NCBI GenBank assembly: GCA_039798005.1
Contig: JBDKGV010000090.1
Coordinates: 1 to 13,246 of the forward strand
Direction: 5' to 3'
Source of the DNA: JBDKGV01 sp039798005
GTDB taxonomy: Bacteria > Fibrobacterota > Fibrobacteria > UBA5070
Length of the DNA: 13,246 nucleotides
Numbering within the stretch: position 1 is the first letter of the stretch; the number at the start of each line of letters is the position of its first letter. The position numbers and the translations under genes were made by a program. Below the pieces are notes generated by a model that was not told where the DNA came from, did not search any database, and worked only from the letters and a program-made list of their open reading frames with translations. Shown here in pieces: positions 6,383 to 13,246 of this stretch.

Positions 6383-6886
6383 ATGAAGCCATTGGTCGCC
6401 CTCTGTCTCGGATCGAGCCTTGTTTTCACCGCTTGCAGCCGTCCTGATGCGGAGCCGCTTCCCAGCGTCCAGCACAGCACATTTCAAGATGCCCCTCCCC
6501 CCGTCGATCCTGGTTCAAAGTCAACACTGGACTCCCTGTCGAAGGACTTCACCGCCATCGCGGTGTTCGCCGACGCCTTGGCAAACAAGACCAGCGATCT
6601 TGCCGTGTCCCAATCGGGCATCCTCACCAAGGTCCTGGCCGACGACAACGACGGAAGTCGTCACCAGAAGTTCATCCTGAAGCTGTCCAATGGGCAGACC
6701 TTGTTGTTTGCCCACAACATCGACATCGCCCCGCGCCTGCCCTCCCCGACGATTGGCCAGACCATCGCCTTCCGAGGCATCTACGAATGGAACGCCCAAG
6801 GCGGCGTGGTCCATTGGACCCATCGCGACCCATCAGGATCCCATGCCACCGGATGGTTGTGGGCCAACGGAGTCTTCTACCAGTAG
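6383..6886 (+). CDS. DUF3465 family lipoprotein
   Basis: A 167-aa protein. MKPLVALCLGSSLVFTAC is a lipoprotein signal with Cys18 as the predicted lipidated residue; Phe at -3 is slightly unusual for a lipobox. From about residue 75 the sequence carries the marks of DUF3465: VLADDNDGSRHQKFIL, then LLFAHNIDIAPRLP, then FRGIYEWNAQGGVVHWTH and GSHATGWLWANGVFYQ at the end. The family's molecular function is unknown. The conserved histidines (RHQ, AHN, HWTH) hint at a binding or nuclease-like fold, but that is speculation. No SD is visible, and the ATG lies 4 nt after the stop of the preceding exported-protein gene, so translational coupling is likely. The product should be anchored in the cell envelope. 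Confidence 0.82.
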   Translation: MKPLVALCLGSSLVFTACSRPDAEPLPSVQHSTFQDAPPPVDPGSKSTLDSLSKDFTAIAVFADALANKTSDLAVSQSGILTKVLADDNDGSRHQKFILKLSNGQTLLFAHNIDIAPRLPSPTIGQTIAFRGIYEWNAQGGVVHWTHRDPSGSHATGWLWANGVFYQ

Positions 6887-6894
6887 GCCGATTC

Positions 6895-6922
6895 CGACGA
6901 ACCTTTCCTTCCAAGGTTCGCG
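6895..6922 (+). other. Stem-loop between the DUF3465 and marR genes
   Basis: CGAACCTT (6898-6905) pairs perfectly with AAGGTTCG (6913-6920) around a 7-nt loop. A further CG/CG pair extends the stem past one bulged A. It begins 8 nt after the lipoprotein stop. With no T tract it is at best a weak or factor-assisted terminator separating the two transcripts. Confidence 0.45.
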
Positions 6923-6945
6923 AAGTGATCAAACCCAAATAAATG

Positions 6946-6974
6946 TTGCGCCAATATATGTAGCTACATATATT
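6946..6974 (+). promoter_or_regulatory. marR operon promoter
   Basis: TTGCGC (6946-6951, 3/6), a 17-bp spacer and TATATT (6969-6974, 5/6). The -10 ends 6 nt before the ATG at 6981, predicting a leaderless mRNA. The spacer and -10 lie inside the palindrome at 6953-6974. Confidence 0.6.
6953..6974 (+). promoter_or_regulatory. MarR operator: perfect 22-bp palindrome
   Basis: A 22-bp perfect inverted repeat centred between 6963 and 6964, with half-site AATATATGTAG. It is strikingly AT-rich in a GC-rich window and ends 6 nt before the marR ATG. MarR dimers typically bind AT-rich palindromes of about this length in their own promoters. A bound repressor here would block the -10 and spacer, so autorepression is the natural reading. 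Confidence 0.8.
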
Positions 6975-6980
6975 ATATCT

Positions 6981-7487
6981 ATGTCTATCGACAATGAGAT
7001 CCAACAGCACAAGTGGGAGAGCTTCCGGCAGAAGGCCGTGGTCAACACCCTTTTCACCTGCCGCGCCATCGAGACGGCCGGTGCTGCGATGCTCAAGGAG
7101 CACGACCTTTCCATGCCGCAGTACAACATCCTGCGAATCCTGCGCGGCCAGAAGGGCAAGCCAGCCTCGGTCAAGCTCTTGACCGAGCGCATGCTGGACA
7201 AGTCCAGCAACGCCTCCCGTCTCGTCGACAAGCTTCTGGAAAAGAACCTGGTGGTGCGGGTCACCTGCCCGAACGACCGCCGCGCCGTCGAGGTGAGCCT
7301 CACCCCGGAAGGCCAGGCTGTGCTGGAAAAGGCCGATGCCGACAACGCCCGCTGGCTCCCCCACCCCAAGGTCTTCAGCGAAGCCGACGCGAAACTCCTT
7401 TCGGACCTCCTCGACCGTCTGCGCGAGGCGATCCGCACCAATCATCCTGACTTTGCCAAAAACCGGGAACAAGGAGACATCCCATGA
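6981..7487 (+). CDS. MarR family transcriptional regulator
   Basis: A 168-aa winged-helix regulator, predicted to repress its own operon. The dimerisation helices flank a wHTH running from about 45 to 110: MPQYNILRIL, then KLLTERMLDKSSNASRLVDKL (recognition helix about 75-88), then the wing TCPNDRRAVEVSLTPEG with the D99-R100-R101 signature of MarR proteins. Cys27 and Cys96 are the only cysteines. Thiol-sensing MarR relatives exist, but nothing here proves redox control. ATG 6981 is the only sensible start. It has no SD and lies 6 nt after the -10, so the mRNA is probably leaderless. The stop overlaps the pirin start (ATGA at 7484-7487), showing translational coupling. The inducer is unknown. 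Confidence 0.93.
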   Translation: MSIDNEIQQHKWESFRQKAVVNTLFTCRAIETAGAAMLKEHDLSMPQYNILRILRGQKGKPASVKLLTERMLDKSSNASRLVDKLLEKNLVVRVTCPNDRRAVEVSLTPEGQAVLEKADADNARWLPHPKVFSEADAKLLSDLLDRLREAIRTNHPDFAKNREQGDIP

Positions 7488-8341
7488 AAAGCCGCACGAT
7501 CGAACGCCTCGTCGCGGGTCGCGCCACTTCAGACGGCGCGGGCGTCAAGCTCACCCGCGTCCTGACCCAGGACTTGCAACACCGGCTCGATCCGTTCCTG
7601 ATGCTGGATGCCTTCAAGAACGAGAATCCCGACGACTACATCGGCGGATTCCCCGATCACCCGCACCGGGGCTTCGAGACCGTCACCTACATGCTGGCCG
7701 GACGCATGCGCCATCACGACAGCGCCGGCAATTCCGGGCTCTTGGGCCCCGGCGGAGCCCAATGGATGACCGCCGGCAGCGGTCTCATCCACTCCGAACT
7801 CCCTGAGCAGGAAGAGGGCCTGATGGAAGGCTTCCAGCTCTGGCTGAACCTCCCGGCCCGCGACAAGATGTGCGCCCCGAACTACCGGGACATTCCTGCT
7901 GAAGCCATCCCGGAAGCGACCTCCGAAAGCGGCGTGACGGTGCGAGTGATTGCCGGAGAGGCCTTGGGCGTGAAAGGCGCCGTGACGCGCCCCCACACCG
8001 AACCGCTCTACCTCGATGTGCATCTGCCGGCAGGCACGACCTTCGTCCAACCCATCGATCCGGGGCACAACGCCTTCCTCTACGTCTATCGGGGCGAAGC
8101 CCACGTCGGCGCAAGTGCGGTTCCTGAGCGCACCATGGCGATCCTGAACAACGACGCGGCCGCCGTCGAGATCGTCGCCAAAGGTGACGCCCGGTTGATC
8201 CTGATCGCTGGCAAGCCGCTCAAGGAACCCATCGCCCAGTACGGCCCGTTTGTCATGAACACGGCCGCCGAGATCCAGCAGACCTTCCGCGATTACCAAG
8301 CAGGCCATTTCGAGGCGGCCAAGGTCCGCAACGAAGGCTGA
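7484..8341 (+). CDS. Pirin family protein (cupin, putative quercetinase)
   Basis: A 285-aa bicupin of normal pirin length. The N-terminal cupin holds the metal site: DHPHRGFETVTYMLAG gives H59 and H61, and SGLIHSELP gives H103 and E105. These are the four ligands known in human pirin and E. coli YhhW. The C-terminal cupin (about 165-285) includes LYLDVHLPAG and the closing GPFVMNTAAEIQQTFRDYQAGHF typical of bacterial pirins. Pirins are cytosolic iron proteins; some show quercetin 2,3-dioxygenase activity, while others are redox or stress proteins, and the physiological substrate is usually unknown. The start overlaps the marR stop by 4 bases and has AAGGAG (7471-7476) 7 nt upstream. It is the middle gene of a marR-pirin-CDGSH operon, which points to a MarR-controlled response to phenolic or oxidative stress. 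Confidence 0.95.
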   Translation: MKSRTIERLVAGRATSDGAGVKLTRVLTQDLQHRLDPFLMLDAFKNENPDDYIGGFPDHPHRGFETVTYMLAGRMRHHDSAGNSGLLGPGGAQWMTAGSGLIHSELPEQEEGLMEGFQLWLNLPARDKMCAPNYRDIPAEAIPEATSESGVTVRVIAGEALGVKGAVTRPHTEPLYLDVHLPAGTTFVQPIDPGHNAFLYVYRGEAHVGASAVPERTMAILNNDAAAVEIVAKGDARLILIAGKPLKEPIAQYGPFVMNTAAEIQQTFRDYQAGHFEAAKVRNEG

Positions 8342-8382
8342 GCATCCATCCACATCCAACCATCCACTACAGGAGTCACAAC

Positions 8383-8619
8383 ATGTCCGAGACCAAGCAC
8401 TGCAACAGCCCTGAAGCCCTCGAGCTCGAGCCCGGCACCCACCACCACTGCACCTGCGGCAAGAGCGAAACCTTCCCTCTGTGCGACTTCAAGGCGCACA
8501 AGGGCACCGGGATGATCCCCGCCAAGTTCGAGGTGACCGAGAAGCAGGCGGTCTACCTCTGCCGCTGCGGGAAGTCCAAGAACGGCCCCTTCTGCGACGG
8601 CTCCCACCAAGCCGCTTGA
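8383..8619 (+). CDS. Small double-CDGSH iron-sulfur protein
   Basis: A 78-aa soluble protein with two CDGSH-type [2Fe-2S] motifs, like the CISD3/Miner2 group. The second is canonical: C60-x-C62 ... C71-D-G-S-H75. The first has C23-x-C25 ... C34 but then D-F-K-A-H39, which is one residue longer than CDGSH and lacks the G-S. The following HKGTG...AKFEVTE wording matches the usual linker between the two motifs. Such proteins are thought to carry or sense iron-sulfur clusters and redox state. There is no membrane anchor. AGGAG (8371-8375) lies 7 nt before the ATG, 41 nt after the pirin stop, so it is the third gene of the marR operon. It converges on the macroglobulin gene with 24 nt between stops; no convincing terminator lies there. 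Confidence 0.9.
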   Translation: MSETKHCNSPEALELEPGTHHHCTCGKSETFPLCDFKAHKGTGMIPAKFEVTEKQAVYLCRCGKSKNGPFCDGSHQAA

Positions 8620-8643
8620 GTCACGCGGAGAAAGGGGCACCCT

Positions 8644-11600
8644 TCAGGGATCGACGCCCACCTTCACTCGGCCATAAGTGCGACGCACCTGAAGAGCTCC
8701 GTCGTACAATGCCTCCACCCAAGCTTCCGGTCCTTGCCAGTCGCCTGCGATGGTGGCTCGCAAGGGAATCTCCAACATCCGCGTCTCGCCAGGCTTCAGA
8801 TCGAAGTGCTGCACCACGCGATCGGTGCGGATATCGACGGCAAGCAGTGGACTGGTCTTGGCAAGCGTCGAGTCAAGCCGTGGGTTGCGCGCTTCCCAGC
8901 CTCCCGGGAGCCAGAGCGTGAACGCCGCATTGGGAATCGCGTGAGGTTGCAGGTTGCGCACCGACACCCGTGCCACGAAATCGCCACGCAGCGGAACAAA
9001 AGGCAGTGAACTGTCCTCCCGTCCCTTTTGCAGCCAACGGATTTCCAGCGCAAGTCCGGAATCCCGGATCGGCTCGTCCGTCCTGAGGATCCCTGAGCGG
9101 GTCAAGAGGCCCTCGAGCTTCTGCCCAGCCACGGAAGGCCCACGCACCTGCACACGGTGACTGGAACCGGGAAGCTCCACCGAGGCCTGCCCCCCGACCA
9201 TGGTCAATGGCTGCCAAGGCCAGGAATCCACACGCATCGATACGCCAGTGTCCCTCGACCTGTTCTGTCGATTCCAGCGCGAAAGGGCACGCAGGGACAA
9301 GGCCGTCTCGTAGGTCGACAAATAGCTGCTGGAGGACAGTACATCGACCAAGGACGTCACGATGGAATCGCGACCCGGCTTCCAATCGAGGTCCAGCATG
9401 GCCTCCAAGGTCCGCGCCCTGTCTCCGGTCGGCGAGCGAAGCCCGCCATCCAGCTCCCGGGTCGTCGTCATCGCGTTCCCGGCAAGCTTGGCGTGGATCT
9501 TGGCGATCGTGTCGGCCTTCTCCATTTGAGGATTCCTGCCGTTGAAATTCTGCGTTCCAACCTTCCAGGATTGCGCAAAGATCCAACGCTGCACTGAACC
9601 CGACATCGATTCCTCAAGCTTGCGCAAGGCATCGAGATCCACTTGCCCCCGGCGCGCCAGGAACGATTGCTGCTCCAGCTTCTCCGCAACGCTGCGAAAT
9701 TCCCGCGAGGTGCGGATCGAACCGAACAATCCATCCTTGAGATCCCGCGGCACCTCGTGGCCACGCAAGGACGCATCCAGAAGGAAATGGGCGGCATGCA
9801 AGGAGCCCGTCGGATAGCTCGACTTGCCACCTGGCCACAGCGAAAGGAGACCATCCGAAGTCTTGAACGATCCAAGTTTTGCAATCGCCGCCTGCACATG
9901 GCTTCGAGCCTTGGCACGATCCACCGCATTCATCCCCGGCGTCAGCTCCTCCAGGAAAAGCTGTGGGTACGCCTTGGAAACGGTCTGCTCAAGGCAGCCG
10001 TGCGGATACTGAAGCAGCTCCTGCATTCGCGGAGCCGTACCGAGCATCCCGCGGGTGGAAAGCTCAAGATTCACGGTGGTTCCGCTGTCCTGAAACCGCC
10101 GATCGAGCTCGAAGGTGAACTCCCCGCTTGCCGAGGATTTCCTTTGCCGTTCCTTGCCGAACAGGCGTTGGGCCTGGACATCGACCATCAGCGGAAGCGT
10201 CATCCTGTCGTTTCCATCGGTCGCGATCGCTTCCAAGAATCCCGTCCCGACCTGTTCTCCGGCCACCACCACCGCTTGGCAAATGCCGTTGCCCAAGACG
10301 GATGCAAGCGGACAATCCGGCGATGACAACAACGTCAACTGCCCCGCGGTCTTCAATTGCAGTCGCGCCGCAGGCTTGGCTCCCAGCAGCCTGATTTCCA
10401 CCCGCGCCGTATCACCGGGCTGCATCTGTCGCGGCAGGGTCGCCTTCATTTCCAGAGGGGACTGCACGGTCGCCTGTCGTTGCGCCATTCCCAACCGATG
10501 CCCCGAAACACCCATGGCCGTCAAGCGCACCTGCCCCGTGTAGGCGGGAAGCGGAACCTCCACCCAAAGTCCCTGCGCAGGCAACGCCATCACCGAAGAG
10601 ATCCATGAAACGGGCATCCCCTGCTTTCGCATCCGCAGCGTATCCTGCTGCGGCGATCGGGATCTCGAAAGAATCGACCGACCCGCGCCGCCCGCTCCCA
10701 GCCCCATGCGACCGACCGACCCCAATCCCGCCTCACCGACCATGCCGTAGCCCGAGCGTTCTTGGCATTCCAAGCGGCTCTCCTGGCACCACCAATTCCA
10801 CGCAAAGCGACCAAGGCCTTTCCACCAAGTGGCCTCCAAGTCCTCGACCTCATCGAGAAACCCTGCCGGATCAGCTGTTTGAAACCGGTCGATGTCCAGG
10901 ATCCCCTGATCGATCACGGACAGCACGACGCTTCCCGGCGCCTTGGACCGATTGACGATCCGGATCCGGTTCGTTTGGAGCGGGCGCAGCGAGTCCACCG
11001 GCTCCACGGCCAGTTCAAGGATCCGGTCCGGTCGTCGGACCGTGAACGTCGCATTCGATTGGCGCAGCAACTCCGCCGTATCGCCTTTCCCACGCGCGCG
11101 GATCTCACTGACAAATACCGTCACGCCAGGATCCCAGAGCGGCTCCACTTGGCGACGCCACTTCATCCAACCTCGGTGCACCGGCATCCATTCCCGATGG
11201 AGTTCCCGAGACCCTTGGATCACCTGGATCAAGGCAAGCCCCGATTGTTTCGAGAGCCACGCAAGCTTCACCGGATCCCCGGGGCGCAACGTATCCAGGT
11301 CGGCGTCCTTCCGTTCGTCCTGAGGGCCGGCTTTCGCCTCGTCCCCCACAAACTCCACCGGCTCATTCCGATCCGGTTCAGGCCAACGCAGCTTCGCCCT
11401 GGTGGTGACGCAGCGCAACGAATCTTGGCACAGCCTGAATTCCAGGACAGGCTGTTCGGGCCGTCCATCCGACACGTTCCTTGGAAGCCGTGCCAAAGAC
11501 CAAACCAAGGAATCGCCCGAGGTCACTGTGGTATCCAACACGTGCGGAAAGAGCCAAGGAGCATCGATCACCAGGCGCAATGGCTTTCCGGAGATTCGCT

Positions 11601-13137
11601 GGCAGCGGGAGGATTGCAATCCCGCCTTCACCGTCACCCGATGGCGTTCCAGCCGCAACCGGAGATCCGGAACCGCCCCCCAGTTCCAACGAGCCACTGC
11701 CGTGGCCTTCACCCCGACACCCCCGCCCTCGAAAACGAGGGCGTCCAACGAAAGACCCCCTTGAGCATGCAACGCCATGGCCTGTGGAATGACCAGCGTA
11801 TCTTCCCAGGCACCGGCTTCATCCAAGACGATTTCCCTTTCGGGAAATTTCACCCCGGCAAGCCCCGGATCCCTGCGCACGTCCATCCGCGAGCCGCATT
11901 GTTCCTGCGAAAGCTCCGGGAGCCAGCGCCCCCCGATCCTTGCCTGCAGACCGCTTCCCGCCTTGCCGGAAAGCCATGCACCCGTCAGGCGAACGATCAC
12001 CTTCGGGTTCGGCCCGGAGGTATCCAATCGCGTTTCCAATTGCGATTGAAGGCGATGGGCGCGAGCCACTTCGATCTTGACATTCATCGTCCGGTGCACC
12101 GCACCGTGCTCCAACTCGATTTGTGCCGGTCCGGTGTAGGCCGAGGTGGACAAATGCATGCGTGCCTGCACATGGCCATCGGACGGAATTTCAAGCCTCT
12201 GGGAATCCAGCACGACCCGACCCGCATCCACCACACGCACACGCAACGGCTCCCTTGGCGTTCCCGGATCCGGCCATACCACGGCGCCCACGACCATCGA
12301 ATCCCCCGGCTGCCAGGTTCCCTGCATGAGGTAGGCAAAAAGGCGCGAGCGTCCTTTGGAATCCTCCTGCGACGCACCATCTCCCCAAGTCTCGCCCAGC
12401 TCCTGCGACTCGCGAGCCTCCTCTCCATCCAAGCGCATGCGCCCTTGTTCCGTTCCGGCTTTCCCGACGGCGACCGCACCATCCGAAAGGACCAACCGGA
12501 CCTCCCCTTTGAAGTCCGTGGTCCCCGTGCGCAAGATTGCGCCATTGGCGTCATGGATCACCACCTTTGCGCCAGGCCATGCCTTCCCGGTTGCCAGGTT
12601 CAGCGCTGTCACTCGTGCCGGCCCCGCTCCCACGCGGGTCGCAAACAGTCCCATCCGACTGACCAGGAACCCTTTGCGCGTGCGCAAGGTGTCGCACTCG
12701 AACTGGTTCGCCGCCGGCCGGATCGCCTTGGGAGCCGCAAAGGCCCTCACATCAAGGAATTGCCCGTTTCCAGCGCGTGAAATCGCGGCAAGGTCCAGCG
12801 TCACGCTCCAGTGCGCCAACGAGTCGCGCGGCCGGACATGCCGCCGCGACCACAACGGTCGCGAAGGGACCGTATCCCTCCGTTCATCGATGAATTCTTC
12901 AAGCGGGTCGTTTCCTGGCAAGGCAAGGCCAAGGGAGCGGGCAAAGACCCTGACCTCTACCGTGTCCACGGACACCATCTGCAACCGCACCGCGGAAGCA
13001 TGGGCGGGAAACAACTGACCACCAGGTTCGACAAAGGCAAGCGATGCTTCGGGATGGAAGAGTTCCACCACGGGAGGCGATGTCCGAAGGGCACCCGACA
13101 AGGAAAGCATCGCAGTCAAGATTCCGAAGGAGAGCAT
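8644..13137 (-). CDS. Bacterial alpha-2-macroglobulin with thioester motif
   Basis: A 1497-aa exported protein of the bacterial alpha-2-macroglobulin family (E. coli YfhM type). Such proteins are thought to trap attacking proteases through bait cleavage and a covalent thioester. Seen in order: a signal peptide (MLSFGILTAMLSLSGA) with no lipobox Cys, unlike YfhM; a long run of beta-sandwich MG domains; a glycine-rich segment at 796-819 (GYGMVGEAGLGSVG...) in the bait position; the post-bait domain with LWVEVPLPAYTGQVRLTAMG (about 857-876); and the thioester domain with YPHGCLEQT, C1048 and Q1051. After the thioester come the helical SLHAAHFLLDA region and a C-terminal beta-sandwich. Start: an in-frame TAG at 13147-13149 allows no earlier ATG. 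AAGG abuts the ATG, too close for an SD. A gene ends 41 nt upstream. No penicillin-binding protein partner is visible downstream. Confidence 0.93.
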   Translation of the reverse strand: MLSFGILTAMLSLSGALRTSPPVVELFHPEASLAFVEPGGQLFPAHASAVRLQMVSVDTVEVRVFARSLGLALPGNDPLEEFIDERRDTVPSRPLWSRRHVRPRDSLAHWSVTLDLAAISRAGNGQFLDVRAFAAPKAIRPAANQFECDTLRTRKGFLVSRMGLFATRVGAGPARVTALNLATGKAWPGAKVVIHDANGAILRTGTTDFKGEVRLVLSDGAVAVGKAGTEQGRMRLDGEEARESQELGETWGDGASQEDSKGRSRLFAYLMQGTWQPGDSMVVGAVVWPDPGTPREPLRVRVVDAGRVVLDSQRLEIPSDGHVQARMHLSTSAYTGPAQIELEHGAVHRTMNVKIEVARAHRLQSQLETRLDTSGPNPKVIVRLTGAWLSGKAGSGLQARIGGRWLPELSQEQCGSRMDVRRDPGLAGVKFPEREIVLDEAGAWEDTLVIPQAMALHAQGGLSLDALVFEGGGVGVKATAVARWNWGAVPDLRLRLERHRVTVKAGLQSSRCQRISGKPLRLVIDAPWLFPHVLDTTVTSGDSLVWSLARLPRNVSDGRPEQPVLEFRLCQDSLRCVTTRAKLRWPEPDRNEPVEFVGDEAKAGPQDERKDADLDTLRPGDPVKLAWLSKQSGLALIQVIQGSRELHREWMPVHRGWMKWRRQVEPLWDPGVTVFVSEIRARGKGDTAELLRQSNATFTVRRPDRILELAVEPVDSLRPLQTNRIRIVNRSKAPGSVVLSVIDQGILDIDRFQTADPAGFLDEVEDLEATWWKGLGRFAWNWWCQESRLECQERSGYGMVGEAGLGSVGRMGLGAGGAGRSILSRSRSPQQDTLRMRKQGMPVSWISSVMALPAQGLWVEVPLPAYTGQVRLTAMGVSGHRLGMAQRQATVQSPLEMKATLPRQMQPGDTARVEIRLLGAKPAARLQLKTAGQLTLLSSPDCPLASVLGNGICQAVVVAGEQVGTGFLEAIATDGNDRMTLPLMVDVQAQRLFGKERQRKSSASGEFTFELDRRFQDSGTTVNLELSTRGMLGTAPRMQELLQYPHGCLEQTVSKAYPQLFLEELTPGMNAVDRAKARSHVQAAIAKLGSFKTSDGLLSLWPGGKSSYPTGSLHAAHFLLDASLRGHEVPRDLKDGLFGSIRTSREFRSVAEKLEQQSFLARRGQVDLDALRKLEESMSGSVQRWIFAQSWKVGTQNFNGRNPQMEKADTIAKIHAKLAGNAMTTTRELDGGLRSPTGDRARTLEAMLDLDWKPGRDSIVTSLVDVLSSSSYLSTYETALSLRALSRWNRQNRSRDTGVSMRVDSWPWQPLTMVGGQASVELPGSSHRVQVRGPSVAGQKLEGLLTRSGILRTDEPIRDSGLALEIRWLQKGREDSSLPFVPLRGDFVARVSVRNLQPHAIPNAAFTLWLPGGWEARNPRLDSTLAKTSPLLAVDIRTDRVVQHFDLKPGETRMLEIPLRATIAGDWQGPEAWVEALYDGALQVRRTYGRVKVGVDP

Positions 13138-13150
13138 CCTTGGAATCTAG
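13135..13150 (-). promoter_or_regulatory. TAGATT start block of the macroglobulin gene
   Basis: CTAGATT (13144-13150) is followed by CCAAGG and ATGCTCTCC on the minus strand, nearly identical to the block at the GH9 5' end. TAGATT would be a -10 lying 6 nt before the ATG, matching the spacing at three other genes. No clear -35 is seen, and co-transcription with the upstream gene is equally possible. Confidence 0.3.
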
Positions 13151-13178
13151 CCCCGCCCAATGCCTGACACAGCCGGAA

Positions 13179-13246
13179 TCAGGGGTCGATGCCGGCCTTC
13201 TTCATGCGTGCCCGGACTGCCGTTTCAATCTGCGGCGCAAGGGATT
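13179..13246 (-). CDS. C-terminus of an unidentified gene (partial)
   Basis: The minus-strand frame entering at 13246 reads SLAPQIETAVRARMKKAGI then DP and stop at 13179-13181. The other two minus frames contain stops. The peptide is a plausible basic helical C-terminus, but too short to identify. It ends 41 nt upstream of the macroglobulin ATG on the same strand, so the two may be co-transcribed. In many bacteria the macroglobulin partner is a class A penicillin-binding protein, but nothing in this fragment shows that. Confidence 0.5.
   Translation of the reverse strand, partial: SLAPQIETAVRARMKKAGIDP

Noticed and set aside
8620..8643. Possible bidirectional terminator between the convergent CDGSH and macroglobulin genes
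   Set aside because: Only a 5-bp stem with a 3-nt loop and no T tract; too weak to call.
10762..12780. Long open frame (about 670 codons) on the plus strand
   Set aside because: Antiparallel to the macroglobulin gene, His/Arg/Pro-rich with no motif; a shadow frame.
8647..13184. Similar C-termini (VGVDP of the macroglobulin and AGIDP of the upstream fragment)
   Set aside because: Only three identical residues at the end; no DNA similarity supports a duplication.
1..13246. tRNA, rRNA, CRISPR array, insertion sequence or prophage
   Set aside because: No cloverleaf, rRNA stretch, regularly spaced repeat, transposase or integrase was found on reading both strands.

Overview
The window is GC-rich bacterial chromosome with tightly packed genes on both strands. 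The best guess at origin is a free-living Gram-negative cellulose degrader of the Fibrobacterota type. This is inference, from an exported family 9 glycoside hydrolase, a type-IX-secretion-like C-terminal domain on two exported proteins, a very large thioester alpha-2-macroglobulin and a lipoprotein. No ribosomal RNA or marker gene is present to confirm it.

Layout. (1) 1-324: the 3' end of a YbiT-like ABC-F ATPase and its intrinsic terminator. (2) 473-3295, minus: an exported GH9 enzyme, divergent from (3) 3411-3869, plus: an exported DUF2314-like protein. (4) 3965-5132: a promoter, a 39-codon reading frame, stem-loops, an intrinsic terminator, then a strong Shine-Dalgarno (SD) site and an EamA/DMT permease; this is laid out like a transcription attenuator. 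(5) 5329-6886: an exported repeat-like protein with the same kind of C-terminal domain as the GH9, followed 4 nt later by a DUF3465 lipoprotein. (6) 6946-8619: a MarR repressor, a pirin and a CDGSH iron-sulfur protein, apparently one operon, behind a promoter buried in a perfect 22-bp palindrome. (7) 8644-13137, minus: a 1497-aa bacterial alpha-2-macroglobulin with an intact thioester motif, preceded by (8) the last 22 codons of another minus-strand gene that runs off the window.

Two themes cut across the genes. First, several genes that seem to head transcripts have no SD. Instead a -10-like hexamer ends exactly 6 nt before the ATG (DUF2314, the 39-codon frame, marR), which predicts leaderless mRNAs. 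Genes inside operons (pirin, CDGSH) have clear SD sites, as does the permease. The GH9 and macroglobulin genes also share a near-identical block over their start codons. Second, much of the coding capacity is exported: cellulase, DUF2314 protein, repeat-like protein, lipoprotein and macroglobulin.

No tRNA, rRNA, CRISPR array or insertion sequence was seen, and no stretch over 300 bases lacks a gene. The strongest candidate for something undescribed is the attenuator-like leader of the EamA permease. It was found by eye only and needs conservation or transcript data.
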